A stretch of DNA of 64,000 bases, taken from NCBI GenBank assembly GCA_037367405.1, contig JAZKJV010003364.1, positions 310,001 to 374,000 of the forward strand, written 5' to 3'. The position numbers and the translations under genes were made by a program. This DNA is from Ottelia alismoides (taxonomy: Eukaryota > Streptophyta > Magnoliopsida > Alismatales > Hydrocharitaceae). Position 1 is the first letter of the stretch. Each line of letters opens with the position of its first letter. Below, piece by piece: positions 35,651-49,323 of this stretch. Below the pieces are notes generated by a model, which was not told where the DNA came from, searched no databases, and saw only the letters and a program-made list of their open reading frames with translations.

Positions 35651-36760
35651 TTATGTAAGGTGGTTTGAAGAATTTCCAATGTGCTCGCTCTGCATGAAGT
35701 TGATGACCTCGACTTGGGCTAATTGTTCTTTAGAATCTACATATGGCTTCAACAATTGCTCGTTCACTATAAAAGGTTGTGCACTATCTTCGAGATCAGT
35801 AATATCAACACTTCCATTGGTGTGCACATCGATGACAATGTAGGGACCCATCCATTTTGATTTGAGTTTCCCGTGAAAACTCTTCAACCGAGCATGAACA
35901 ACCATACTTTCTTCCCAGGAACAAAGGTCTTATGCCTAATGTGTCTATCATGCCATCTCTTGACCTTGTCCTTGTAAATCACATTGTTGTCACATGCTCG
36001 GTTTCAGATTTCAATTAGTTCATTCAGATTCAAGTCACAGCATAACGTCCCAAGGTGGCAACTCCAATCAATCTTCTTGATCGCCCATTCTGAAATATGA
36101 ATTAATTCCGCGGGTAAATGGTATGGTTTACCATAGATCATCCTAAAAGGTTAAGTATCGAGTGGAGTCTTATAGGCTGTCCTACAGGCCCATAGAACCT
36201 AGTCCAAAAGTTGGGACCATATCTTCCCATCGGGACGAACCAACTTCTGGAGAAAGCTCCTTACCTCTATGTTAGAAACCTCTGCTGTGCCATTTGACTG
36301 TGGGTGGTAAGGATTGGCTATTCTATGTTTTAATTTATATTCCTTAACAATGATGTCATTTCTCTGTTCACAAAATGTTTGTCCCCATCAGAAATCAAAA
36401 CCTTTGGGGCCCCGAACCTTGCAAAGATATTATCCTTGATAAACTTACATATGGTCTTGCTATATGCGGCTCGGGTTAGGATAGCCTCCACCCATCTTGA
36501 TAAATAATCAACTGCTAACAAGATGTACTCACGTCCATTACTATTGGGAAAGAGACCCATAAAATCAATTCTCCATGCATCAAAAACATCACAAAAAATT
36601 ATCGATTGCATGGAATTTTATCTCTATATCCCATGGTCCCTCCCATTCTCTAACAAATTAGGCACGACCGTACAAAATCATTGGCATCTCTAAATAAGGT
36701 CGGCCAGTGAAATCCACATTGGAGTACCTTGTGCATGGTTCTCTTTCCTGAATGGTGTCC
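35651..36760 (-). pseudogene. Integrase of element C
   Basis: Reading leftward: zinc-binding remnant GFHWPTLFRDANDFVRSCLIC, then the core [20 protein letters not shown] (first Asp), [29 protein letters not shown] (second Asp, about 36385), and after a frameshift NPYHPQSNGTAEVSN (Glu, about 36285). The C-terminal domain is intact as an 84-codon stretch (35651-35905) with KSFHGKLKSKWMGPYIVIDV and NEQLLKPYV. Between about 35906 and 36270 the frame is broken repeatedly. The order and motifs are those of Tat/Athila-type integrases. Confidence 0.85.
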
Positions 36761-36934
36761 TCCAGCCTCAAGTGAATGATAGTGCATGAGGACACTCTGA
36801 TATTTCTCCTGAGGAATATACCTTCACCAAACGCAATCTGGTCCCTCGAAGAAAAGGAACGAGTCGTTCCAGTGGCAATTCCTCGAATTCGACTTCAATC
36901 GATCAATCATTCTCTTGGGCCAACCCAAGGGAAC

Positions 36935-38381
36935 TTACTTGGAGACAAGATTGTTCACTATCTCGACGTACCATGGGAGTGAGTTAGTAGCACAAACTGA
37001 CTCGTCTGGGAAGGTCTCTCGAATTGGTCTAATATCAGGATTATCATTTTTCTCAATTCGGAAAAGATGATCAACCACAACATTCGTTATTCCAAGTTTA
37101 TCCTTAATTTCCAAATCAAATTCCTGGATTAATAAAATCCATCTCAGAAGACGCACCTTCGCATCCTTCTTTTCCATTAAGTACCCGATTGATGTGTGAT
37201 CGATAAAATTATCATCTTAGTGCCCAATATATATGATTTGAATTTCTCTAGGGTCTATCCCATCTCATCTTTGTCCAAGCACAGCCCCGATAGCAAAGTC
37301 CTATGCATCAATCATGATCTCAACAGGAAGAGACCAGTCGGGAGCTTGTAAGATCGCGATTCACATATTTTTCTTTTCAGTAGCTCTAAGGCCTCTAGAC
37401 ACTTGTGATCGACAATGAACCCAGTATCTTTCCCTAAGAGCTTAGTCAGCTGGTGGGCGATCTTTGGAAAATCATGAATAAATCTTCTATAAAATCCAAC
37501 ATGCCCTAAGAATGATTGCACTGATTTGACATTGGTTGGTGGCTCAAGTTTCATGATCACATCCACCTTGGCCGAGTGAACCTTATTCCCTTTTTTGAGA
37601 TGACGTGCCCCAACACGATAACCTCCATCACCATAAAGTGGCTTTTCTCCTAGGAGAGTACCAAACTGACCTCCCTACACCTCTTGAGGACTCGGTCCAA
37701 GTGCGCTAAACATGTGTCAAAGGAATCACCATGGACCGAGAAGTCATCCATGAATACTTCCAGGAAATCGCACACCATTTCAGCAAATATGGTTATCATG
37801 CATTACTGAAATGTGCCCGGGGCATTGCAGAGCCCGAATGGCATGTGCCTGAGCGTGTAAGTGTCGAATGGACATGTAAATGTGGTCTTTTCCTGATTCT
37901 CGGGAGCGATGGATACTTGATTATAGCCTGAGTATCCATCAAGAAAATAGAAGAGCGCTTTCCCTGCAAGTCTCTCCAAGGTTTTATCAATGAATGGCAG
38001 AGGAAAATGATCTTTCTTGGTCGTTTCATTCAGGCATCTGTAGTCAACACAAACGTGCCATGATGTGGGTACTTGTATCGTGATATCTACCCCCTTCTCA
38101 TTGGTGACCATCTGGATTCCTGATTTCTTCGAAACAACATGAAGCGGGGCTACCCACTTGGAGTTAGAAATAGGGTATATAAACATTGCTTTGCTCTATT
38201 TCTCGATCTCTTTCTTAACTACTTCCCGGAGATTAGGGTTTAATCTTATCTGAAATTTACGGGAAGGTCTCATGTTATCCTCAACATATATTTCGTGTGA
38301 GTAGAGAGCGGGGCTAATCCCCACTAGATCCGATAATGTCCAGCCAATGGCCTTGCAGATCCATTCAAGAACATCAAGCAA
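36935..38381 (-). pseudogene. Reverse transcriptase and RNase H of element C
   Basis: Reading leftward from 38381: TLSDLVGISPALYSHEI, RLNPNLREVVKKEIEK, a stop, then an uninterrupted 127-codon RT core (37803-38186) with IYPISNSKWVAPLHVV, WHVCVDYRCLNETTKKDH, LFYFLDGYSGYNQVSIAPE and MPFGLCNAPGTFQ. It continues after a break with FLEVFMDDFSVHGDSF (FMDD at 37743-37754) and SVQSFLGHVGFYRRFIHDF (37312-37566). The RNase H end shows LLRWILLIQEFDLEIKDKLG and NVVVDHLFRIE (36935-37177). This is the best preserved RT in the window. Confidence 0.9.
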
Positions 38382-38562
38382 CCTAGACTCCTAGTCTATA
38401 GTTAATGTTGAGCTAATGATCACAGGAAATCTCTCTTTGGGCCCCGCAAGAAATGCATATTTGAGTATAGGAGGAAGCGGTTTCAACTCAAGCAAGTTTA
38501 TATCATCAATTAGGTCCGGCTAAATGGTATCTGAGTTTCACTCTGTGTTGGATGATGGTGGA

Positions 38563-39752
38563 TCAATCTGGGATGTGCTGGATACAAACTCTGGTGAAGG
38601 ATGAGTCGGACCGCAAAAGTAGTGAGGTAAATTTGGTTAAAGCTATATCCAACTCGTCAGTTGTATCCCTCGACTGTCCCGAAGAGAATAGGGCAGACAT
38701 ATCCACAGGGATCTTTGTGCCAACAAGGGTATAGTCATCCATGTATCTGAGTAAATTCAACAACACCTGGCAAACTGCAATGTACATTGCTTCCTCTCCG
38801 GATGAGAGGACATTGCTCTGTCCTTCTAGAATCTGTTGCCAAGGTCCTGTGGTGCAAATCATCTTGCAATCTATCTTTGAAGATTCTATGTAGTCAGTGC
38901 TAGATTCAGAGTCAGGTCTTTGCCATTTTGTCTTCTTCTCTCTAAGTTCACTTCTCCAACTAGGGATCTGAACTTCATCATTCACGTGCCATAATCAAAT
39001 ATTGCTACTGCAGTCCTCAAGAATGGTCGTCCAAGAATAATCTGAGATTCTCTCTAATGATTGAGGGTTCTCATATCAAGGACAATGAAGTCCACTTTGT
39101 ATTATGTCCCCTCAAGCAAGATAGCAATGTTCTTCACTTCTTTCTTAAGTCTCTTCATTGATCGATCGGCAAATTGGAGTAGAGAGGATGATTTTCTGAG
39201 AGGTCCTAACTCCAATTTGTAGTATTAGGCTAAGGGCAAAAGATTGGTTGAAGAACCATTATCTAGGAGTATACGTGCAAATGCAATGCTACCGGCGCCA
39301 CTCACCACATAGTGAGCACCCAACTCTCTCTTTTTCCTTGGTAGATGTTGATTTTTAACACATTTGGTAGTTGCCACGGTTAAGATATGAGTCTCCACGA
39401 ATTGATTTGTGTTCTTTCTGCGAGTCCTAGTAGGAGAGCATTTCATCTTCAAGTGTTTCTGGAACGCTGGATTGCTAGCCACATATTGATCAAATGGCAC
39501 CGTGACTGTAATATTTTCTTGACAAAATTGTACCATTTCTGGGTCATCTTGAAGAGCTTTCTGAGTTTTATGCATTGCACTTGTAAGAGTACTGGGGAAA
39601 GGAATGAAAGCAGTTGAGACAAGAGAAAAAGAACCTGAATCGTAAATAGGAGCATCTTTATTAGAAGTGGAGTTCTTATTACAATGATGTTTATTCTTCA
39701 CTTGATTATAAAAATCAAAATTGTCTACATCATGTTGCGGAAAATATGACAA
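38563..39752 (-). pseudogene. Protease and linker region of element C
   Basis: The 175-codon stretch 39225-39752 ends in ARILLDNGSSTNLLPLA, the retropepsin active site (DNGSS rather than the commoner DLGSS-type). After a stop come YKLELGPL, KEVKNIAILLEGT, VDFIVLDM and QIILGRPFLRTAVAIFDY, the protease C-terminal block, reaching about 39000. The segment 38563-38985 is the usual poorly conserved linker before RT (VGEVNLERRR-type start, then acidic/Ser-rich). Confidence 0.75.
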
Positions 39753-39785
39753 AGGTGAATTAGCCGCAACTGGAGGTGCAAGGTC

Positions 39786-41983
39786 CTATGTAGACTCCAT
39801 GGGTGCTTTTCCCTTCTCAGAAGCAGGAATCCTGTGTGTCCTTAAATGTGGCTGCGAATCCAGATTTCTTTCTTCTTCTTCATCGGAAGTATCCTCTGGT
39901 TGATCTCTTGAGTCTTCTTGCTCCATTTCCCTTGCCCGATCAGGCACGACTACGGTCCTTCCACTCCTAAGTGACATAGCATTGATATTGTCAAATGAAA
40001 TGATCTCATGTTTAGATCTAGATGAGTTTGAATAATATATCTGACTATTATGATGAGAGTGAGATTTGTTCAAGTTGTTAGGGTTAGCTTGAACTTGGGT
40101 GAGAATGGTTGTGGCAGGAGTCGTCTGCTCATTTCTCCAACGTGACAAGCGATTTACGTCAACCCGTAGATCCTGAAGTTCATTTCGAAAGGAGCAGATC
40201 TCCTCGAGCATCTATTGTTGGATATCAACTGGTTTGGTCTGAGAGTGAGATGGTTGTGAGGGGTGCTTCGAGATTGGCCCTGTAGGGCTTGGTACTGTTG
40301 TCGGTACTGCTGGGTTGCATGCTAGTATTGGCCCTGGCGACCGTATGGCTATTGTGGTCTTTGATGTTGAACAGAGCTGTGTTTTCACCGTGCTACGGGA
40401 CGGATGGAAATGAGGCATTATAGAAGGTCGGTGAATGTTGGTAGGGAGGACTGTCCCCTATATTACCCTGTCAGCAGGGTCTTGAGTATACCATATGTTG
40501 TTCACCTCAAACATCGAAGATGGTACTTCTTCGACGACCTTGGCTGGCGATGGTGACTTCTGGAGAAATTAGGTATAGGACTGGTCCTGAACCCAGAGTT
40601 GAGGTGGCCCTAACATCGACTATTCCAGGACATGATGTACTTGGTAAATGGGAACAGCAGATGTAGTCAAGGCAGGTATCCCAATCTTGGATACCTTCTC
40701 AGTCATCTCTTCTATCTGCTTTGGAAATAGGGAGATCCTGTTGATGATGTCGTTCATCCTCTTGTGAATCTGGTCCACTACGACTAGTTTGTCAGCGATG
40801 ATGCCAATGTTCAGAATCAGATCATCAGTTATTTCAGCAACAGTCTATTTCACTCCTCTAGATTGGTGTGAATGGAGGGAGTGGGTATACACCCTGCTGG
40901 CGATTTGTGAGCAGCTTATCTCATCCATTTGCTCGAATACCTTCCAAATGGTATCTGCACCGCGTGTTGTCTAGTTGCCTCCATAGGCAGCACTCACTAA
41001 GCCCTGTGTCTCATAACTGAGACCAGAATAGAGTGACTGGACCAAGATATTGTCATCCAAAGCATGACATGGATACTTCTGTAATAAATCCTTGAATCTA
41101 TCACATGCCTCACAGAATGATTCATGAGGCATCTAAGAGAATCTAGTGATGTGTGTCCTCATTTGATTAGTCCTACTTAAAGGGTAGAACTTCTTTAAGA
41201 ACCGGTCCTCAAATTGGTTATAAGTGGTGATTGTCACTCCTATATTCTTCATCCAGTAGTCTACCTTTCCCTTCAAGGCGAGTGACAGTGCAGTGAGACG
41301 AATGTAGTCCTAGCTGACCCTGGGGTATCTCAGGTCCGTAAGAATTCATATGATTCTTCAGCAGTATTACCATGAAATTGTGGAAGTTGGTTCAAGAAGG
41401 GTGACTTTAGTTAGTAATCTACCTCTGGCTTTGGTGGCTGCAGATAATTTCTCACTCTATATTGGCCAGGGATATATGTTTCTTCCATTAGCGGTTGTCC
41501 CCCCACATTGAGCTAGCTGAGTTGTTCCCTCAACAAAAGGTGTTGCTGCTCAGATGTAGCCAATCGTGCTAGTATCATCTTCATAGGGTCTTCATTATGT
41601 TAGTCTTCATGATCTTTTTTCTTGAGAGGCATCATATTTAGGTTCTCTTCTTCTTCTTCACCTTCATAATATAAAGGATTTGAATTAATATAGTGTAAAG
41701 AATTTGAACAAGAATCATCGAGGTGATAGTCTTCCTCGATGTGGTGAGGAGAGAGAGAGACGGTCTAGGTCTGTCCTCCCTCGAGGAAAAAGAAATAATT
41801 ATAGGACGAGGATTCATGAGAAGATTGTCCACGAACCCAAGGTGGTCCGGAGTAAGAGTGTCTCCGAACCCTTGTGAATGGTAAGTTTGTGGTGGTCAGT
41901 GGAGGGTTCGTGGATTCTGAACAAAATTCACCGCAAACCTCCATTCTCGATTTCAAACAATTTGAAAGAGGATTATGATTCAT
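39786..41983 (-). pseudogene. Gag of element C
   Basis: Reading leftward: an N-terminal region (41983 to about 41400) with acidic tracts and QLLKSPFLNQLPQFHGNT-like sequence. The gag core at about 41210-40974 has RFLKKFYPLSRTNQMRTHI, ESFCEACDRFKDLLQKYPCH and LVQSLYSGLSYETQ. A Gln/Pro/Ser-rich stretch follows, then 39786-40211 with SFRNELQDLRVDVNRLSRWR and DNINAMSLRSGR, a hallmark of Tat/Athila gag tails, and an acidic EEEERNLDS tail. Several TAG stops and frameshifts interrupt it. Confidence 0.8.
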
Positions 41984-43404
41984 GATGTAGGCATAAGTCT
42001 GTGGTATTTAATGATTAACCTGAATCTACACACAAAACAAACACAATCCAAACCCTGGTTTCACCAGCTCACACATTCATGGCTGCAAGAGTTCGGCCAA
42101 TTATCTTATCAATTTTAAGTGGTGATAATTCAAATCTTGCATACATTTAAACGAGTTGTTAGGTGTCGGTATTTCCCTAAAGATTGACCTGAATTATTAC
42201 GACTAGTTGCTTTTTTACTTACTTTCAGCCAGTATGGGAGCAAGTACGGACCGTAGAATGGCTACCCATTACTTAAGGACAGAACCTTATGTAGGTCCTT
42301 TAAACCACCCACTCTGCTAAGGAAAGACAGACTGAAAGAGGCTACCCGTGTTTACTCACTAGGAAGTAGTTAATTGTTTTTTATAGAATCAGTAGTCTGA
42401 ATGAAAGTCCTGAAGCTTGGCTCTATCATTAAGTGTGTGTCTCTCACCTCTTAGCAAGATAAATGAATACAAGGACGGGGTTCCTATCCCGCAACAATTC
42501 TCAATTTTATGGTTTAATTAAGGTCGGCCTTGTTTAGCAGTTCTAATTTTAATTAGGTGATCACTGGAAAATTAGATGAGCAAAAATTTACGTATACTAT
42601 CCAGTCCCAATTTCCTTTTAAATTTTGAGTGACCAAACAGGAGGGAGAAGTTCGAGAAAAGTCAATGCATGTGAAAAATGATGATGTATGCTCAGTTAGA
42701 AAACTTACAGTGACTCCTCGCAATCTCCATGTGGGATGCAATATAAGAATTGAAACTTCATTCTATATGGATGCAAGAGGACAGAACCGCACCTATCAGA
42801 AAGTTTTGGAAGAATTGATTTGAATTTTGACTAAGTTTAATTATCTAATGTGCGTCTCAATTAAAGTGAAGTGTGGTCCTAGGTTCTGCGAGCACAGAAA
42901 ATAATCCAAGTAGCTCTAATAGCCGTAAGTGTAGGTCTAATCCTACGAACCACTTAAGTCAGACTCCACCCTCACCGAAGAGTAAAACAGGCTACGACAC
43001 ACCACAGAAAAAGTGTTTAGGTCTTGTTACACACGCGAGAGTCCAAACAAACACCGTTGTAAATGAGCGACTAATTACAAATAATGATAATTGCATAAAA
43101 TAAATCCTAGACTCAACGCTCTCTCGAGACTCAACTCGGTCCTAATTTTAATGTGGCTTGGCGATCAGTGAAGATGTGTCGGTTTCATGAAAACCGCTTC
43201 ACGTATGTCGAGTACCACGCACGAAAAATAAGAGAGTGTGTGTAGGAGAGTGGCACAAAAATAATCCAAAATAAAATAAGAAAATAAATGCTAAAATAAA
43301 GATAAAATAGAAAATGTACAGTGATGAGGTTCGGGGGTCAGACCACCCGAATGTATGGAAAACCTAACAATAATTTTCTATATGAAAAATCTAAGTCATT
43401 TGCC
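41984..43404 (-). other. Untranslated leader of element C
   Basis: Noncoding. Near 42240 ('cagccagtatggg') and 42430 ('gtgtgtctctcacc') it matches, in reverse, the leader of element F. No credible ORF. Confidence 0.6.
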
Positions 43405-43422
43405 TCCCCAGCAATGGCATCA
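43405..43422 (-). other. Primer binding site of element C (tRNA-Asp type)
   Basis: The minus strand reads TGATGCCATTGCTGGGGA, 14 of 18 matches to the tRNA-Asp complement, with only transition differences. The LTR end may overlap it by a few bases. Confidence 0.7.
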
Positions 43423-46400
43423 TCTAACAATACCAATATATTGTCGGTTAATTTGTATAAATTAAATGTGCAATAATAATGTTGTCATTCATTGTAAGCG
43501 GGTAATCGGAATCAATCGAAAAAATAACTACTTAATTATTTAATAAATTTTAATCAGAATGCTTTTATGTTTATTTAGCTTGGGCAAGTCCCAAGGTCGA
43601 ATTCAAGGAGGAAAAGGAACAACCAAGGTTAATGTCTATCAAATTTCATGTGTGGTTTTTGAGGCAGAATGTTTTTGGTATTTATGATGCAATTTTTGAA
43701 TGCAAAAGCAAATGCAAATGCGGGCCAATTTTAAGGATTAGAAAATTAACATCAATCAAACTATGCCCAAAAATTATGAAACTTGGCCAAGAAGAGAATA
43801 ATGATGAAATAAATGCACTACAATTTTTTGGAAATTTCTGATGAAATATGAATATTTAATGATTTAATGAATGTATATAGTGAGATTTTCAACAATTAAT
43901 TACGATAAATGTTAAATCTACTTATTTTTAGAAAATAAAATATCTAAGATATATCACTAGTTGATCTATCTCAAAAAATCCTAAACCCTAAAAATGTTGA
44001 ATTTAATACCAATTAAAAATGAATTACTAAAATACACAAAATGATTTTTATAGAGCAAAATATGCAAGCGAATTCAATTCTTTTTGGGCACAGTGTAAAA
44101 CACAAATAATTCCATTTTTCATGACTTTTTGGCAATTTTTGGACTACGGTCAATTAATTATGAATTCTAAGCATAGATTGAGCAAAATATGCAAATGTTT
44201 ATAAAAACAATTATTAATAATTAACCACATAGTATAAAAATATCACCACATATCATAATGTAGAGAATTAGTTGGTAAACATCATGTAATTTTTTAAATT
44301 ATAAAATGATGTGATAAAGAGGTTTCAAAATGATAGAAGAATACAGAGGTATGTTTGCAATTACAATAATTAGAATAAAATAGGAAATACAGAGAGAGAG
44401 AGAGGGACTAAAGTGGAATTACTAGATCCTCTGAGGGGCGAATTGCAAAATTTCCAGCACATGTCCTCTAGGCGGCTAGACCTGGACGTGGATTGGTGAG
44501 ACTTCAGGGGTGCTCTTTGCAAATATCCACCCCACGTACATGTCACGTGAGCGTAGGGTCTTTTGGGATAAGGCAGATTTTGAGGGTCTCCTTGCAATTG
44601 ATCCCCCTCACGCGTGCAGAGCATGTGAGGGCACCTTGGACCTCGAGGCTAGTGAAAAGGGGTGGAGCTGGGCTTCTGGTGTAGATTCGTGGTCGGTGGC
44701 GCGGTGGCAGCCTCCTGGTTGATAATGATGGTTGGCGTCGGTGGGTAAGGCTTTATAGATGGTTGCAGGAACTCCAGGTGAATGTGACAAGGATGATGCT
44801 GAAGTTGGTTTAGGATGCTTGACGATGATGTCATTACAGACCTGGAGGTAGTGGAGCGGGGAGCCATGCTCCTTGAGTGAGGTCGGTGGAGTGGAGCGGG
44901 AGGCGGAGGAGCTCCTGCTATGATGGTGGTGGTGGCTGGAATCGATGACGAAGGTGGAAATGAAATGCGGAGGTGGAGTTGGTCACAAGGAGGAACCTCC
45001 TGGAGCGTAAGGTTGTACAAGGTGCGTCGATGGAGTTGAAGGGGGTGTCGGCATGAGCGAGAGTGTAGGTGGTCAGGATGGGTGACTCGAGCAGAGTAGC
45101 GCGGACGGGTGGAGGAGCAGAGCTCCGATGGAGCTAGTGCAAGCAGAAGAAGAACATGGCGAAGATGGTAGAAGAAGCAGATGAATCTGGGGAGAACGGG
45201 GTGCTTGGGATCGAACCCAACGACGGATGATAAAGCTAGAGCGGAGCAGGCGTGGTGGGGTGCGGTGTGCTGCGACAAGACGGAGCGGGGTGGGGCCTTG
45301 GATCTCGTCGGCTGGAGGTCGCTTGATGAACGAACTATCACTTCCTCCAACAGGTCTCCTCATGTGACTGATGTCGGCAAATGGATTGAAGAGGTCGACA
45401 GCGTGAGACTTTATAGAAGAGGAGGAGGGCGACGGAGATGTAATGACGGAGGTGACAAAGGCGTGATTGATCAGCGATAAGATTTGATTGAGGACTAAAT
45501 CGTGGAGGAGATCGGAGATTGGAATTCGATTGGAGTGACGATGCCGTAAAGATGTAAAGGGGATCGGGGAGGATTGGAGATGGGCGATGGCAGCGGCGGA
45601 GGGTGTGATTCACGGAGGAGGCGGCGGTTGGCTGAAAGGGAAAAGTGGGGAGGAGGACGACGGCACGTGCTGGGCACGTGCGATGGAGGCACATGACCAA
45701 CACGTGCAGCTTTTATTTATTTAATTTTTTAATCAATAATGAAGTATAAATGCAAAAATTGAATGACATGTGGTGGCTCCAAGAGCTGCCACGTGTCAGC
45801 TCCAGAAAATTCCCAAAATAAAAGATAAAGATAAATAGGAAAGAAATATCAAACATCCTCAGATCGAAAAAATTTCTTCATGAAAGTTGCTCGTCTCGAC
45901 GAGATCTACAACTTTCATGAAGATATAAAAAATAGGTCATTTACACAAAGTGATATTTGTGTGGTACTCTATTACATAGAACACCTTGATTTTTGGTTTT
46001 CTATTTTTTGTCATTTTTAATTAAGATAATTATAGACTAAAAATATAATAAAATAAAAGATAAAAATTTAAATACTAATCTAATTTTTTGGATTTTTATA
46101 ACTTAGGAAAACTAAGAATAAAATAGAGTACAAAAAAGACAACTTTTGTACAGACAGTTAGTGAACACTCGGACTCTGTCAACTTCTATGACTTCGGTCT
46201 TATTTTAGATTTGGATTTTGTGCATTTTAATAGAACTTTAATCAAATAAGGTAAATGAAAAAGAAATAAAATAAAAATAGTTAAATATGTACTTAAAATA
46301 ATATGTCAAAATCGAGTAAAATATATAATGTACAAAAGAGGCCCAAAACCCAACTTTCACATATGAGCTCTGATTCACTTGAACTTGGTCTTGTTTTGAA

Positions 46401-46821
46401 GGTAATTGAATATACTTTAGTTCAAAAGTGATTAGAATTGAATCGGACGTGGTATAAGGAAGATATCAGCATTTTAGTTCGAAAATTCTAGAATTAGGGT
46501 TTGGGTTTATTTTATAATTTTTCTGTTAGTGACCTTTTTTATTTTTTTATTCTTGTTACTGATATGTACACAATGGAGTGGTTTTAGGTGATTTGGAGTT
46601 AGCATGAATTAGTTAAAAAACAGGGAAATTGGCTTATTTTGCAAGTCAATTGGGCTAAGATTTTTGGCTTCTTATTTTATGCAATTATGCATGATAAAAT
46701 GCAATTATTATTTACAAATGCATGAATGCTAAATATGCAAAATAATTGATAAAATGAAGATGAATTTTGGGGAACAGAGATTAATTAATCACTTTTAGAG
46801 TGATGAATCACATATTCATGA
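43415..46821 (-). repeat. 5' LTR of element C (3.4 kb)
   Basis: It matches the LTR at 30191-34005 without the hAT-type insertion. The outer end at 46821 reads TCATGAATATG on the minus strand where TGATGAATCAG is expected, a point change. It contains a TATA box (45409-45415) and four upstream G-boxes. The open frames at 44649-45350 and 45338-45703 share stretches with those in the other LTR but show no domain. Confidence 0.82.
45409..45415 (-). promoter_or_regulatory. Putative TATA box (TATAAAG) of C's 5' LTR
   Basis: Conserved with 32595-32601. This copy would drive the genomic transcript of element C. Confidence 0.55.
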
Positions 46822-48751
46822 GGGGTTGTATATATGTTGTATATACTTTAGTCATAGCTCGTACTTTCGTATTTTCAATAATATAGCTAATATACTATAT
46901 AGGTAAGGGTATACAATTAATCAATAGTAAAGAATAATTATGAATAAAATTCTTCAAATTGGATGAAAATGTGTTTCGATGTGATTTGAAAATGGTTGTG
47001 AATTGATTTGAAAAAACTTTTGAAAACCGTTAGGAAATCTTTTGCAAAATGCTTTCAAAACTTTATAAAATTTTTGTAAATGTTTGCAATTTTTTGTTTC
47101 ATTTGACTAAATGTTTTGAAAAATCCTTTGCAAATGATTTAGAAAATGGTTGCAAAACTATTGTGAAAGAACTATCTATACTATTTGAAAAAACAATCTT
47201 TGCGAAATGATTTTCAAATTTTGGAAACGATTGTAAAATGTTTGTCAAATTATTTACAAAAATAAGATTTCAAAATACATCATTATAGCGAATAACATTC
47301 TTTATATATAATTATGGTATACAAAAACCTTTAAATAACAGCTAACTTAACTAGTACAATTCCTAGTGTAAATTCTACCATTAATTCTCGTAAATATGCA
47401 CGCACTCTCGTGTAAACATCTGTAAATACTTCTTTCGCTAACCCTTGTTGAAAACCCCTAAAAATTTCAAGATTTTCAAAATCCATAAAAATTTGTAAAA
47501 TGTTTTCAATAAAAATTGCATAAAAATTTGCAAAACTTTTCAAAAATCTATAAAAAGTTCAAAATCATAAAATTGCTTCATAAAAATATTTTCTTGCATT
47601 GTACATAGTATTTGCATTTTTCAGAATGATCAAGAAAATTGAATAAGTCTATAAAGTCTAAATATTGGAGCTTGGTCTACCTTAATCCACCTAATTTCAG
47701 AAGAACCCTTTAAGGACTAAAAGTGAGATGCTTCGGGTCACCTTGACTTAATTCTTTAGATTCCATGAGACTATGTTCATGAGCCAATTCATTGTGTCTG
47801 ACTAAAACCCTTCAGGTCATCCATACGACTCTTGAGATAGTGTCTTGACTAGAAACCTCACATTTAACACTTAGCTCAACCCAGATGGATCGTTTAAAGA
47901 TCTTGGAATCTTAGTTGGGACGATACTAGGTCGCTTCGTCAAGGATGGCTCAGGAACCATTCTTACGGACTACTGAAACTGGTACTTCAACCCACTTCCT
48001 CTGATAGTATGGACATTTAGCGACTGGGGATTGGAATGAAATATGCTCTGTATGAGGAATGATCTGCTAGCACAACTTTTTTCCAAGATCCCAAAACATA
48101 GGTAGACCAAAATATTCTATATCTGTTGGGGCAAAACAAGAATGCAGGGCAATGCAATACAAGAAAATATACAAAAAGAAGCCTACACTAAAAACTCCAA
48201 AAATATTGAGCTTCCGGAAAAAGCATGATTCTTGGTGAATACTCGGTTACACTGGCCGAGCTTCACAAGGATATGAGACTACACTAGTCCATTTCCACTT
48301 CTTTTCTCATTCTTCTAACTTCTTCACATGACAGTTGTTAACTAGCATGCAACTGACCTTAGAAGGAAATATCCATCTCCCCGAGGATGAGTTGCCATAG
48401 GATACTCCTCGATAGTTCAATGATTCGTCTATGTAGATCTAACACAATTCACTCACATGGTACTTGTCATTTCAAGGTTGCGAGAGTATGTGACTGAAAG
48501 GATGGTTCTGACGAGACTATGAATTGAATTGGATAGAGTATTATAGAACCTAAAAGTTGTTGTGTCATACCTCATAACCTCGATGTGGTTCTAAACACAT
48601 CAAGAATCCAAAGGTCTTAACTGAGCTCCAAACTTTGATTTTATAAAAATAAGTTTAAGAGTCAAAAATTATTCCAAGTTCTTTCTTTTTTTTATTTAGC
48701 AATCATTAGCATAAGTGTTTGTTAGGGACTAGCAAAGGCAACTATGGGGGG
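46822..48751 (+). other. 3' noncoding region of element B, second part
   Basis: It resumes at the point interrupted at 30190: 'tgtatatactttagtcatagctcg' matches 'tgtatatatactttagccataactcg' in F (about 23250). An AT-rich degenerate repeat (46970-47270), the conserved block (47640-48720) and a weak polypurine tract (ACTATGGGGGG) follow before the LTR at 48752. Confidence 0.65.
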
Positions 48752-49323
48752 TGACAATCTGCATTTCATCACATTTATTCTTTACTTTTAGCCTTAAATA
48801 CCTATCTAAATGCATGTATATAATATTAATTTGTACAAACTAACACTCAATAATTGGTATATAAATACTATATAAAAAACTATATTAATTCCAAAATAAA
48901 AAAATAGAGGAAAGAAAAGAAAGCGAATGAAGTGCCAAAGACATTGAGTGACCCTAGACCCAGAGAGTCGGTCATCATAATGACTTGGTCGATAAGGAAG
49001 AAAGTGGGAGGAGATATGGCAGATCAATTGTACATAAATACATTAAAACCCTTAATTTTTATCTACAAATAAATAGGCTTTTGGGACATATTTTATTTTC
49101 CACTTTTTATACCTCAAATAATAAAACCCTCTATATGAATATTATACAGAAAAATACAAAGAAAAATTTAATACACCTCTGTCCCCTACATATAAACTCA
49201 AAATTGATTAAATTCATCTTTATTATTAAAATTTAATTATCTATTTAATGAAGGTTGTTTCATTTAATTTGGAGTTGAGATGCAAAAGTTGGCCTTTGGG
49301 TCCCTATTGTACTATATGTATAT

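Larger units (their letters stand above)
30191..46821 (-). mobile_element. Element C: full-length Ty3/gypsy (Tat/Athila-type) element, 16.6 kb, inserted in element B
   Basis: On the minus strand the order is 5' LTR (43415-46821), PBS, leader, gag, protease, RT, RNase H, integrase, 3' noncoding, polypurine tract, 3' LTR (30191-34005). Flanks GGGAT (30186-30190) and GGGGT (46822-46826) look like a target duplication with one change, and the outer sequences join into element B's 3' noncoding region as seen in A and F. The left boundary is uncertain by about 10 bp. All coding parts carry stops or frameshifts. Confidence 0.88.
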
